Assembly (NCBI GenBank): GCA_910589165.1
Contig: CAJUSP010000021.1
Location: 1 to 34,347 of the forward strand
Source: an uncultured Adlercreutzia sp.
Lineage (GTDB): Bacteria; Actinomycetota; Coriobacteriia; Coriobacteriales; Eggerthellaceae
Direction: 5' to 3'
Length of the DNA stretch: 34,347 nucleotides
Shown: positions 1-7,949 of the stretch, in pieces
Layout: every line of letters begins with the position of its first letter
Numbering within the stretch: the stretch's first letter is position 1
Program-made: the position numbers and the translations under genes
The notes under the pieces: generated by a model
The model's database searches: none
Told to the model about the DNA's origin: nothing
Seen by the model: the letters and a program-made list of their open reading frames with translations, nothing else

Positions 1-75
1 ATGCGAAAAGATGACATGAAGTAGGGGCTCACAATGTTCTACTCATATCGTCTGTCTCTAGGAGCTGGTGCCCCC

Positions 76-756
76 ATGCGCGAACTGAGTGTCTTTTGCG
101 ACGAGTCCGGCGATTTCGGCGCCTACGATCACCACTGCCCCTACTACATCGTGAGCCTCGTCTTCCACAACCAAGAGGCAGGTATTCATGCTGGCATCTC
201 CTTCCTTGAAAACGCCCTTATGAACATCGGTTTCAGCCGCAACCTCACCATTCATACCGCACCGCTGATCAGGCGCGAGGCTGAATTCGTAAACGTAGAT
301 ATGCCGAAGCGAAAGAAACTGTTCGACACGCTGTTCTCTTTCTTCAGGTGCAGCGACGTCTCATTTCAGACTTTCGTCGTAGAGAAGCGGAAATTCGGAT
401 CGGGCGAGGAGCTTGCAGAGAGGCTCGCCAAACTCATGGGCGAATTCCTGCGGGATAACTTGGCCTACCTCCAAAACTTCGACCGTGTCGTGGTGTATTA
501 CGACAAGGGCCAGAAGGAAGTAACTCGCACCCTGAAGATTATCTTCAGCGCCTATTTGTCTAATGTGGAGTTCAAGATCGTGCAGGCCGACAGGTATAGG
601 TTATTCCAGGTCGCCGACCTTGTTTGCACCCTTGAGCTGCTGCAGACAAAGCTCGGCGACCACCTATTGAGCACTTCCGAGAAAGACTTTTTCGTAAATA
701 CGAAGAGACTAAAGAAAACCTACCTTCGCACCTTTGAGACGAAGAGATTCGCATAG
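76..756 (+). CDS. DUF3800 domain protein
   Basis: Protein of about 226 aa. Near the N-terminus it has the DESGDFG signature typical of DUF3800 proteins, followed by a conserved-looking YYDKGQ segment in the middle and QVADLVC towards the C-terminus. The acidic residues in these three blocks fit the RNase H-like fold proposed for the family, whose biochemical role is not established. I start it at ATG 76 because AGGAG lies at 60-64 and because family members begin just before the DESGDFG strand. An in-frame ATG at 34, with its own AGGGG, would add 14 residues. It is the only plus-strand gene at the left edge and converges on the ligase gene. A short in-frame stretch ending in TAG at 22-24 may be the tail of an upstream gene. 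No substrate can be assigned. Confidence 0.8.
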   Translation: MRELSVFCDESGDFGAYDHHCPYYIVSLVFHNQEAGIHAGISFLENALMNIGFSRNLTIHTAPLIRREAEFVNVDMPKRKKLFDTLFSFFRCSDVSFQTFVVEKRKFGSGEELAERLAKLMGEFLRDNLAYLQNFDRVVVYYDKGQKEVTRTLKIIFSAYLSNVEFKIVQADRYRLFQVADLVCTLELLQTKLGDHLLSTSEKDFFVNTKRLKKTYLRTFETKRFA

Positions 757-795
757 CGGCTAAGCATGGGTAGCGAACGAGAGCCAGAAACATAA

Positions 796-814
796 GCCGG
801 TTGCGCGTGCCGGC
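796..814 (-). terminator. Weak hairpin between convergent genes
   Basis: GCCGG at 796-800 pairs with CCGGC at 810-814 across a 9-nt loop. Read on the minus strand it is followed by TTATGTTTC, a poor T-rich tail. It lies in the 107-bp gap between the convergent DUF3800 and ligase genes and could end the ligase transcript. Nothing else is apparent in the gap. Confidence 0.3.
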
Positions 815-863
815 CCATTCTCTAAGGCGGCAAGAGCATGGCCCATGCCCTACGGAGCGCTTT

Positions 864-2141
864 CTACTCCCCCAGGTACTCTCGCTGGCGGCGGCGGGCT
901 AGTTGGAGGCCTCGGGCTACGAAGCCTTGGCCGTATTCCTCGCGGATCTTCCAGGCGTAGCGGGTGTGGGGGTCTTCGAACTTCTCACGCTGGAAGGCGA
1001 GGCAGTCGTGAACTACCGAGCCGAAATCGGCGTAGAAGGCCTCCATGGCGTCGATGATCTTCTTGCCGGCCTTCACCACGGAGTGCGCGCTGCCGTCGGG
1101 CATGACGATCTTCACCGTCTTCAGGTCGTAGTGCGCCGCGTTCTTGAAGTTCTGCACGGCCTGCACCTGGTCTTTCGCCGAAAGCCGCGGGCCCTCGATG
1201 GAGGCGGCCCACACCAAGAACAGCTGGCTGAACAGCACGTCGCGCTCATCGAGGCCGCTTTTCACAAGCGGGTTCAAATCCACCATGCGCAGCTCGATGT
1301 GGCTCACGCCCTGGCTGAGTCCCTCCAGGCTGTAGGGGCCGAAGTTCTTCAGGCGGATGGGATAGTACAGCTCGGAGGGGTAGCGGATCATGCCGCGGTC
1401 GATGTAGTCTTGGATGGAGGCCGCGTAGGCCGCGGGGCTCGAGTAATCGAGGATGGGCGCGAAGAAGTTCCAGTAGCCGAGTTCCGAGCAGCGCACCGTG
1501 GCCAGGCCCTGGAACAGGTCGCCGCCGATCTTGCCCTTCTCCACGTAGGAGGAGTCCATCACGGGGCTCGCGGCCATGACGGCGGTGAGCACCCAACCGT
1601 AGGTGACGCAGTTCTCGGCCAGGCGCACGTACAGCTCGTCGCGGTAGGCGTCGAAGTCGTCGCCATCGGTGAGGGCGAAATCGGCCCGCAGCAGGTTCTC
1701 GCCGAAGGAGTAGTTGATGTGAATGCCCGAGAAGGCCATCTTGTAGCGGCCGTAGCGGTCGGAGAGGTACTCGCGGTACTCCGTCTTGTCGGCCTGATCG
1801 CCGAAGTACTGGGCGATGGGAATGTCCTTCTCGTTCAGGATGTAGGGCGGGTTGGAAAAGGGCCACACAAGCTCGGCAGAGGGAAGCTCGGCCAGGGCCC
1901 GCTGCACCTTCTCGTTGTAGTACTCCAGCGACTGCATGGCCTCGGACACCGTGCCGCACACCGGCGTGTTCACCTCTACCTGGTTCTCCGAGAAGTCGCG
2001 CACGATGTGCACGTCGTCGGCGAAGTCGGCCGGCGTGTGGGCCAGAAAGCCGCCGCCGTCGATGCGCAGGCTCTCCTTCTCCAGGCCGAAGCCGCCCTCC
2101 AACAAGTGGGCGCGGACGGACTCGCCGTGGGCGTGCAGCAT
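864..2141 (-). CDS. gshA: Glutamate-cysteine ligase (gamma-glutamylcysteine synthetase)
   Basis: Protein of about 425 aa. It has the class I GshA signature GFGLEKESLRID near residues 15-27, then DFSENQVEVNTP and WPFSNPPYI, matching the ATP/glutamate-binding part of bacterial gamma-glutamylcysteine ligases. The reaction joins L-glutamate and L-cysteine with ATP and is the first step to glutathione. There is no fused ATP-grasp GshB domain: the length fits a stand-alone ligase, and no separate gshB lies in the window. The product may therefore be gamma-glutamylcysteine itself, unless gshB is elsewhere. I chose ATG 2141 because GGGAGG sits just upstream. A longer reading from 2252 lacks a ribosome site and would enter the upstream intergenic region. 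It appears monocistronic, since tandem terminators separate it from the flavoprotein gene behind it. Confidence 0.85.
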   Translation of the reverse strand: MLHAHGESVRAHLLEGGFGLEKESLRIDGGGFLAHTPADFADDVHIVRDFSENQVEVNTPVCGTVSEAMQSLEYYNEKVQRALAELPSAELVWPFSNPPYILNEKDIPIAQYFGDQADKTEYREYLSDRYGRYKMAFSGIHINYSFGENLLRADFALTDGDDFDAYRDELYVRLAENCVTYGWVLTAVMAASPVMDSSYVEKGKIGGDLFQGLATVRCSELGYWNFFAPILDYSSPAAYAASIQDYIDRGMIRYPSELYYPIRLKNFGPYSLEGLSQGVSHIELRMVDLNPLVKSGLDERDVLFSQLFLVWAASIEGPRLSAKDQVQAVQNFKNAAHYDLKTVKIVMPDGSAHSVVKAGKKIIDAMEAFYADFGSVVHDCLAFQREKFEDPHTRYAWKIREEYGQGFVARGLQLARRRQREYLGE

Positions 2142-2256
2142 GGGAACCTCCCGGAACGCGATGGCGGAGTCGTGCCCGCCAAACCTGATGATCGCGGTTA
2201 AGTTTACCAGTTGCGACTTCCGCGCAGACGGCCAACATACGAACGCCACCATCCTG

Positions 2257-2297
2257 CAACAAAAGCGCCGCGACGAGGGGGCATCGCGGCGCTTTCT
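2257..2297 (-). terminator. Intrinsic terminator of the FAD reductase gene (distal)
   Basis: A perfect 12-bp stem, AAAGCGCCGCGA at 2262-2273 against TCGCGGCGCTTT at 2284-2295, with a 10-nt loop. On the minus strand it ends in TTTTGTTG, a good T-tract. It is the second of two tandem terminators behind the flavoprotein gene. Confidence 0.85.
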
Positions 2298-2301
2298 GAA
2301 A

Positions 2302-2346
2302 AGGGGCTGCCCCAGGCGGGAGGGGAGGTTAGAACCTGGGGCAGCT
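2302..2346 (-). terminator. Intrinsic terminator of the FAD reductase gene (proximal)
   Basis: A perfect 11-bp stem, GCTGCCCCAGG at 2306-2316 against CCTGGGGCAGC at 2335-2345, with an 18-nt loop. It is followed on the minus strand by CCCTTTTC. It begins about 15 bp after the flavoprotein stop codon. Confidence 0.75.
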
Positions 2347-2360
2347 TGGGAATAACGGAT

Positions 2361-3971
2361 TTAGGCCCAGGCCTCCTCGGCAGCGGCGGCAATGCCGGCC
2401 AGGCGGCCGAAGGTGGCGGCGGTCATCTGGTAGGTGCCCATGATGGCGTCCTTGCCGAAGTGGCCGCCGGTGCACAGGCCGGCCGCGTACAGGCCCGGGA
2501 TGTTCTCGCCGTTCACGTGGCGCACGTGGCCGTCGACGTCGGCGTCGTAGCCGCCGAGGGTCATCTGCACGTGGGCGGTCTGCTTCGGGCTCACCCAGTA
2601 CGGCGGGGTGTCAAGCGGCGTGAGGAAGTTCTTCGGCTTGCCGAACTCGGGGTCCTCGCCGGCCTCGCAGTAGGAGTTGTAGGTGAGGATGGTGTTCAGG
2701 GCCACCTGCTCGTCCATGCCCCACACGCGGGCCATGCCAGCCGCCAGCTCCTCGAAGGTGTCGGCCTTTACCATGTAGCCCTGCTCGGCCCAGTTGTTCA
2801 TGTCGTCCTGGGTGGCGAAGGGCAGCATCTTGCCGGGAATCCACTTGCCGTCGTAGATCACCAGGTAGGTGCTCTCGGGCTGGGCGTAGATGTCCTCGGC
2901 CATCTGGCCGCGGGTCTTCGACTCGTCGTAGAAGCGCACGCCGTTGAGGTTCACATGGAACTCGTCGGGCTCGCGGGTCAGGCCCTCGGTAGCGATGACC
3001 AGCTCCTGCAGGTCCATGGTGGAGTGGTAGGGCTCGGAGTTCATGTAGCTCATGTGGCGCATGTTGGCGCCGATGCGCTGGCCGGCCTTGATGTGGTCGC
3101 CCATGAAGGGACCGAACGGAATGCCCTTCGAGCCGCTCTCGGTGTTGGCCTCGAGCAGGTCCTGGTCGATGGTCGGCCACTCCTTCAGGATCATGTCGGT
3201 GTCGTGCAGCCACAGGCCGGTGCACATAACCACGGCGCGGCGGGCCTTGATGGCCAGCGGGTTGCCCTTCTTGTCCTCGAACCAGGCACCCACCACGCGG
3301 CCGGAGTCGCCGTCCACGATGAAGTCGGTCATCTTGGTCTCTAGCAGGGTCTCGCCGCCGCGGCCCTCGAACACCTCTTTCAGGGCGAAGGGAGCACCGC
3401 CGGCCTGGGCGGTCTTATAGGCGCCCTGGCCCTCGCGGCCCTCGACCGGCTTCAGCTCCGGCTCGAACTCGCAGCCGTTCTCGACGAGGAAGTCGATGGT
3501 GTCAGCGCAGTTGTCCACGAGCGCACGGGTGAGCTCGGGGTCGGCCAGGTTGGAGCCGCAGGCCATGACGGCCTCGTACATCTGGTCGGCGTCGTCGGTG
3601 ATGCCCTCGAACTTCTGGGGCAGGTCGAGTGCCGTGGAACCCCAGGAATAGAAGATCTGGCAGCCGCCGGACGCGCCGCCGGCACCGTTGTACTGCTCGC
3701 ACACGAGCGCCTCGGCGCCGTTATCGGTGGCAGCCACAGCAGCGGCATAGCCAGCCACGCCGGAGCCCACGACGAGCACGTCGGTCTCGCGCCCCCACTC
3801 GATGTCGCCGGTGTTGGCGAGATTCACGCTCGCGGGGGCCGAAGAGCCCTCGTCGCCCGCGCCCTTGCCCTGCGGCGCGCAGCCGGCCACACCCATGGCG
3901 GCGGCGCCCAGAGCGGCCACGCCCAGGCCCTTGACGAAGTCGCGGCGCTTGAAGGAATGAGTTTCAGTCAT
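2361..3971 (-). CDS. Tat-exported FAD-dependent reductase, fumarate reductase flavoprotein family
   Basis: Protein of 536 aa. The N-terminus carries a twin-arginine motif, SFKRRDFVKG (R9-R10), and a lipobox VAGC (Cys31), so it is probably a Tat-exported, lipid-anchored enzyme outside the membrane. A Rossmann motif VVGSGVAG (G69, G71, G74) opens the FAD_binding_2 domain, and the C-terminal GLYAAGLCTGG region closes the FAD site. It has no FMN-binding or cytochrome domain of its own, so electrons must come from a partner not encoded beside it. The family reduces double bonds such as fumarate, urocanate or acrylates, or dehydrogenates steroids; the substrate here cannot be read. AGGAGG precedes ATG 3971. 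The LuxR regulator upstream, in the same orientation, is a likely controller by analogy with similar gene pairs. Confidence 0.85.
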   Translation of the reverse strand: MTETHSFKRRDFVKGLGVAALGAAAMGVAGCAPQGKGAGDEGSSAPASVNLANTGDIEWGRETDVLVVGSGVAGYAAAVAATDNGAEALVCEQYNGAGGASGGCQIFYSWGSTALDLPQKFEGITDDADQMYEAVMACGSNLADPELTRALVDNCADTIDFLVENGCEFEPELKPVEGREGQGAYKTAQAGGAPFALKEVFEGRGGETLLETKMTDFIVDGDSGRVVGAWFEDKKGNPLAIKARRAVVMCTGLWLHDTDMILKEWPTIDQDLLEANTESGSKGIPFGPFMGDHIKAGQRIGANMRHMSYMNSEPYHSTMDLQELVIATEGLTREPDEFHVNLNGVRFYDESKTRGQMAEDIYAQPESTYLVIYDGKWIPGKMLPFATQDDMNNWAEQGYMVKADTFEELAAGMARVWGMDEQVALNTILTYNSYCEAGEDPEFGKPKNFLTPLDTPPYWVSPKQTAHVQMTLGGYDADVDGHVRHVNGENIPGLYAAGLCTGGHFGKDAIMGTYQMTAATFGRLAGIAAAAEEAWA

Positions 3972-4091
3972 AAGTTCCCTCCTAGAAACTTAACTTGGCA
4001 AGCCGTGCGGGCTCGCCTCTCCCTTAGGTCGGCGGAACGTGCCGACGCCATGGGATTCTAGGGGGCGGAAAGGGGCGCCGTCTTCATGCGC

Positions 4092-4139
4092 TTTGGCGAT
4101 TTATTGGGTGATTCGGCTCACCCCTCTCCCATCGCCAAA
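4092..4139. repeat. Nested inverted repeats upstream of the FAD reductase
   Basis: TTTGGCGAT (4092-4100) is inverted as ATCGCCAAA (4131-4139). Inside lies a second dyad, GGGTGA (4106-4111) and TCACCC (4118-4123). The structure fills much of the 207-bp gap between the LuxR stop codon and the flavoprotein start. No T-tract follows on either strand, so an operator or a weak LuxR terminator is as likely as a strong terminator. Confidence 0.5.
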
Positions 4140-4178
4140 AGGGATGAGACGAGGTGGGCGACCGCTTCTGAACAGGCG

Positions 4179-5714
4179 CTATGCAGACGCTTGCGCGACA
4201 GCGCCCTCGGGGCGCAGAAGGTCGATGAGCTCGTCGACGCCGTGGGTGCCGCTCTTCTGGTAGATATGGGCCACGTGGGACTTCACCGTGTTGCGCGACA
4301 GAATGAGCTTGTCGGCGATGGCCTGCTGGCTGTAGCCGCGCAGCAGCAGCCCCAGAACTTCCGCCTCGCGGCCCGTAAGGTCGAAGCGCGCTGTGGCTTC
4401 GGCAACCAGGGAGGCATCGGCCGCAGCGCCTGAATCCGACGGCGCGGCAGGCGCACCGGCAGACGGCTCGCCCTCGGAGGTCTCAGCCGAGGCGATGGCC
4501 TCAGAAGCGCCTTGCAGAGCCTCACGCTCGGCCTCCTTCTCGAACTGACGGCGCTGCAGGAAGCGCGGCAGCAGCAGAATGCCGGTAAGGAAAACGACGT
4601 ACATGGTGAAGGCCGAGAAGGCCGGCAAGGTGGCCGGGGCGAAGGCGCCGAACCACAGCGCGCAGCCGAGCCCGATGGCCACGCCCGCGTCGATAGCCAC
4701 GAAGCCCCAGGCGAACACCTGGGCCGGCGGCCGCGATGCTTTGCGGGCATAGGCGGCCAGCACATCGAAGATGAACACGAGCGAGAGCTGCTGACCGAGC
4801 ATGATGGGAATGTTCACCACATCTTCCCGCACCGAGCCCACAAACACCGAGAGCATGAGCCCCGCGCCCAGAATAGCGAGCACGTAGCCGGGAATGTTGT
4901 CGCCGACGCGACGGCTGGCCATGTAGTCGATAAGCGAGGCGGCCACGAAGAACACGAGCAGCACCGCGAAGATGAGGTTCCAGTCGAGCGGCGCCTGGGC
5001 CTGGGACAACATGGCCTGGTAGGCGCCGTAGGGCAGCGCGCACACGAACCCGTAGAGCAGGATGAAGATGGGGTAGCGCACCGGAGCCGCTGCCGGAGAG
5101 GAGCCACCGAGGGCGGCACGGGAATCGGCGGCGGGTGCGGGGGCGCTGGGCGCGGAAGGCGCGGCGCCAGACGCGGGCGCCCGCAAGAGCACCATGGCGA
5201 GCGTCGGCAGCAGCACCGGCAGCGCGAGGGCCAGCGCCGGCACCGCCCCGGCCACCACACAGATGTTGTAAGCCAGCGCCATGCCGAAGAACATGACGAG
5301 GCGGCGCACGCGGGCATCCTCAAGCTCGGTGAAGGCCTCGCCCCACACCAGCCGGAACCCCGAGAGACCGGCGCCCGAGAGCACGGCCGACAGCACCGAG
5401 AACGCCAGCGGGTTGCCGAGCGCGCCCCCGATTTCCACCGCCAGGGCCCCCAGGCCCAGGGCCACCGGGCACAGAATTTGCACCGAGCGCTTCGAGCGCA
5501 ACGGGAAAAGGCGGTGCGCCGCAAGGGCCGCCGCCAACACAATAACAAGTTGTACGAGAGTGATATAGAGATGCTGCACCGGCAGCGTGGTGGGCTCCGA
5601 GAAGCCGAAGCCCACCGGCGGCGCCATCAACATGAGCGGCGTCCAGGCCCAGAAGGCGCTGAACCCGATGATCTTCTTCAGAAGCGAGCGGTCGAGCACA
5701 AACGAGCTGTCCAA
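4179..5714 (-). CDS. LuxR-family regulator with N-terminal polytopic membrane domain
   Basis: Protein of 511 aa. Roughly the first 390 residues form about a dozen hydrophobic segments, interrupted by an Ala/Pro/Ser-rich loop. A low-complexity Ala/Ser/Glu linker leads to a C-terminal LuxR helix-turn-helix (LTGREAEVLGLLLRGYS, then NTVKSHVAHIYQKSGTH). There is no receiver domain and no linker cysteine cluster, unlike two other LuxR proteins in the window. It is probably a one-component sensor whose membrane part detects a ligand. The start is TTG at 5714, preceded by AAGGGA; no upstream ATG fits. It sits directly upstream of the FAD reductase on the same strand, so that gene is the obvious target (inference). 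Confidence 0.85.
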   Translation of the reverse strand: MDSSFVLDRSLLKKIIGFSAFWAWTPLMLMAPPVGFGFSEPTTLPVQHLYITLVQLVIVLAAALAAHRLFPLRSKRSVQILCPVALGLGALAVEIGGALGNPLAFSVLSAVLSGAGLSGFRLVWGEAFTELEDARVRRLVMFFGMALAYNICVVAGAVPALALALPVLLPTLAMVLLRAPASGAAPSAPSAPAPAADSRAALGGSSPAAAPVRYPIFILLYGFVCALPYGAYQAMLSQAQAPLDWNLIFAVLLVFFVAASLIDYMASRRVGDNIPGYVLAILGAGLMLSVFVGSVREDVVNIPIMLGQQLSLVFIFDVLAAYARKASRPPAQVFAWGFVAIDAGVAIGLGCALWFGAFAPATLPAFSAFTMYVVFLTGILLLPRFLQRRQFEKEAEREALQGASEAIASAETSEGEPSAGAPAAPSDSGAAADASLVAEATARFDLTGREAEVLGLLLRGYSQQAIADKLILSRNTVKSHVAHIYQKSGTHGVDELIDLLRPEGAVAQASA

Positions 5715-5777
5715 GGTAGTCCCTTCGTCACCGTGAGCACGTGAGGCATGCCCCCGACGCCTCCCTACCGCCCGCTA

Positions 5778-5811
5778 GTATACCATTGCGTTGAAACCTT
5801 GACCGTTACAC
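5778..5811 (-). promoter_or_regulatory. Probable promoter and imperfect dyad of the luxR gene
   Basis: On the minus strand TATACT at 5783-5778 is a good -10 box about 60 bp from the TTG start; no clear TTGACA is seen at 17 bp. Just upstream lies TGAAA-N9-TTACA at 5793-5811, a one-mismatch relative of the 19-bp dyad found before several other genes here. Confidence 0.4.
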
Positions 5812-7797
5812 TTACTGGCAGCACTCCTGGACCCACGCGATGAAATTCTCGTCAGCGGAGCCCGTGCGCTCGGCCTTCACGTGGCCCTGGCCCCACACCG
5901 TTTCGAAATCGACATCGGCGCCGTCGTTTTCCAGGGCAAGCGCCAGGTTCACCTCGGTGGCCAGCGCCGTATCGCCCTGGTTGATGCCCGAGCGGATGCG
6001 CCAGAACTTCGCCACCTCGGAGGTGTCGTAGCCCTCGGAGCTGGGCACCAGGTAGTACAGCGGGCTGTACATGGCCAGGCGCGTCTGCACGCTCGCGCCC
6101 AGCGCGTCGGTGCGCGCAAGGTCGCTGGCGTAGGCATCGCCGTACTCGGTGCCGTGGAGCAGCTCGGCCATGGTGGCGTCGAAGTGGTCGCCCTCGCCGT
6201 CGCCATCGCCGAACAGCACGTTCTCGCCCTGCGACTCATCGAGGGCATCGAAGGCGCCGATGCTCTTCGAGGCGCGCTTGAGGGCGTTGGCGAAGTCGGC
6301 GATGCTCGTGATAGTGGCGGTGTTCGTCTCGGCGTCGTAGGTCACCCAGGTACCGTCGGCGTTCAGCGCGTCGATGTAAGCCTGGGGCGTGTCGTAGGTG
6401 CCAGACAGGGTGATGCCGCCGGCGTTTTCGGTGCGGGCGATGTTGTCGCGGGCCGCGTAGTCGCCGTCGTCGGCGCCTTGGGCATCGGCCGTCGTGCCGC
6501 CGCCCATGCCACCCATGCCGTCGCGCGTGGGCTTCTCGCCGTCGATCTCGGGCAAGTCGCCCTTCTGGGCCCCGCCTCGGCCGCCGTTGCCGCCCTTGCC
6601 ACCCTGGCCGTCGGGGCCGGCGAAATCGCCGTCGCCGTCAGGACCGGGGAATGTGCCGCCATCAGGCCCGGCAAAGTCGCCGTCGCCATCGGGGCCCGGG
6701 AAACCGCCCTCACCGTCGGAGCCGCCGAAGTCGCCGCCCGCGCCGGAGTCATCGAAGGTGCCGAAGCCGCCCTTGCCGCCAGACTGCACCGTATAGGGGA
6801 ACGTCGTATCGGCGAGGAAGTTGTCGAGCGACCCCTCGATGACCTTCTTCAGGTAGTCGTAGTACGTGCCCGACTGGTACACGCCCTCGTCGGATTCCAC
6901 CAGCGTGAGCACGTTGCCATCCTCGTCGGTAAGCCCGAGCGCGTTCAGCGAGAGCGCGAACTGCTCGGCCATCGCATCGGAAAGCGCCTGATCCTCGGCC
7001 GACAGGTCGGTACGCGTCGAGCCCATATTCCACTCGTAGGCCCCGCTGGCAGTATCGAGGCTCGTCACCGGGCACCAACACATGGCGCCGTTCACGGCGT
7101 CGCTCACGCCCTCCACCGCGCCGATGGCCTGAAGGTAGGGCTCGTACAGCGCGCTGTCGCCGGAAGCGCCCAGCACTGCGCTCTGCGCGCCGCCGCCACT
7201 CATGCCGAAGCTGAAGATGCGGTCCATGGCGCCCGGCAGCACGCCCTCGTTGCTGCGCACGTAGCGGATGGCCGCCTTCAGGTCGGTCACGCCGGCGGGC
7301 GCCCCGGCATCACGGCCGCGGCAGCCGGCGTACACGTACACGAAGCCGGCGTCGGTGTACTGCTTAGCGCTGGACACGTAGCCCGCGGGCGCGTCCATGG
7401 CCATGTAGCCGGGTGTCTCCACCGGAAGCACCACCGGCGCGGTAGAGGCGGTGTAGCCGCCCACGGTGGCCGCCGGGTCGATCTCGCAGGTGTAGGTGCC
7501 GTTGCCGTTGTCGGTAGCCTTGAAGTAGGCGGCCGGCACGTACAGTCCCAGCGTCTCGTAGGAGGCGTCAGCCGGGTTCTGGCAGTAGGAGATGCCCGCC
7601 TGCCAGTACACGTCGCCCTCTTCGCTATAGTTCCACGCCGTCATATCCACGGCACTCCAGAGCGATGTCGCAGCATCCTTCTGCTCGGCGGCGGGTACCT
7701 CGGCGGCTTCTTCAAAGGTGCCACCCTGGCACCCCGCCAGGGAGCCGGCGGCCAAGGCGCAGGCCAAGGCACCAACCGAAAGGGTTCTCATTCTCAT
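5812..7797 (-). CDS. Tannase-like (subtype B) secreted lipoprotein esterase
   Basis: Protein of 661 aa. A lipoprotein signal peptide ends in LAGC (Cys23). The body resembles the Lactobacillus plantarum-type bacterial tannase: LYVPAAYF near 85-92, DLKAAIRYVRSNEGVLPG at 172-189, the nucleophile elbow GMSGGG with Ser200, AYEWNMGS near 253-260, and FWRIRSGINQGD with Asp609 and His639 as the probable remaining triad residues. Such enzymes hydrolyse galloyl or related hydroxybenzoyl esters. An extra block of about 95 residues (339-435) rich in Gly, Asp and Pro interrupts the lid region and is not part of the standard tannase. The start is ATG 7797, with a second ATG two codons later; the ribosome site is weak. 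It is monocistronic, with a 19-bp dyad about 35 bp upstream. The true ester substrate is inference. Confidence 0.8.
   Translation of the reverse strand: MRMRTLSVGALACALAAGSLAGCQGGTFEEAAEVPAAEQKDAATSLWSAVDMTAWNYSEEGDVYWQAGISYCQNPADASYETLGLYVPAAYFKATDNGNGTYTCEIDPAATVGGYTASTAPVVLPVETPGYMAMDAPAGYVSSAKQYTDAGFVYVYAGCRGRDAGAPAGVTDLKAAIRYVRSNEGVLPGAMDRIFSFGMSGGGAQSAVLGASGDSALYEPYLQAIGAVEGVSDAVNGAMCWCPVTSLDTASGAYEWNMGSTRTDLSAEDQALSDAMAEQFALSLNALGLTDEDGNVLTLVESDEGVYQSGTYYDYLKKVIEGSLDNFLADTTFPYTVQSGGKGGFGTFDDSGAGGDFGGSDGEGGFPGPDGDGDFAGPDGGTFPGPDGDGDFAGPDGQGGKGGNGGRGGAQKGDLPEIDGEKPTRDGMGGMGGGTTADAQGADDGDYAARDNIARTENAGGITLSGTYDTPQAYIDALNADGTWVTYDAETNTATITSIADFANALKRASKSIGAFDALDESQGENVLFGDGDGEGDHFDATMAELLHGTEYGDAYASDLARTDALGASVQTRLAMYSPLYYLVPSSEGYDTSEVAKFWRIRSGINQGDTALATEVNLALALENDGADVDFETVWGQGHVKAERTGSADENFIAWVQECCQ
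6607..6702 (-). repeat. Collagen-like peptide repeat inside the esterase
   Basis: Residues 366-380 and 383-397 are the same 15-residue unit (FPGPDGDGDFAGPDG), repeating with a 17-codon (51-bp) period inside a longer Gly-rich tract. The two DNA copies differ at many synonymous positions, so the similarity is held at the protein level. Confidence 0.8.
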
Positions 7798-7831
7798 GTT
7801 CTGCTCGCTTTCTCAGTCGGGGAAGCATAGT

Positions 7832-7850
7832 TGTAATAACTCAGGTTACA
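7832..7850. promoter_or_regulatory. 19-bp dyad operator candidate upstream of the tannase-like gene
   Basis: TGTAATAACTCAGGTTACA is a perfect TGTAA-N9-TTACA dyad 35 bp before the esterase start. The same geometry occurs before four to five other genes in the window. On the minus strand a possible -10 (TATGCT) directly follows it. Confidence 0.6.
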
Positions 7851-7892
7851 GATTACCCGCTCCCCCGCCGCGCGCCTCGGACGGCGGCCCGA

Positions 7893-7919
7893 TTTCAGCA
7901 AATGTCAGCAAAGCTGAAA
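7893..7919. repeat. Inverted repeat downstream of the sirtuin gene
   Basis: TTTCAGC (7893-7899) and GCTGAAA (7913-7919) flank a 13-nt loop in the gap between the sirtuin stop codon and the esterase promoter. It has no T-tract, so it is at most a weak terminator. Confidence 0.35.
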
Positions 7920-7949
7920 CGCTCCTGAAAAGCGAGGCGCCCACGCCCT

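Noticed and set aside
6607..6702. Tandem repeat as a possible CRISPR or DNA satellite
   Set aside because: It is in frame inside a coding region, repeats at the peptide level with synonymous divergence, and has no spacer structure.
5881..7830. Long plus-strand open frame antisense to the esterase gene
   Set aside because: It shows high-GC shadow composition with no motif or ribosome site. The minus strand encodes an intact triad and signal peptide.
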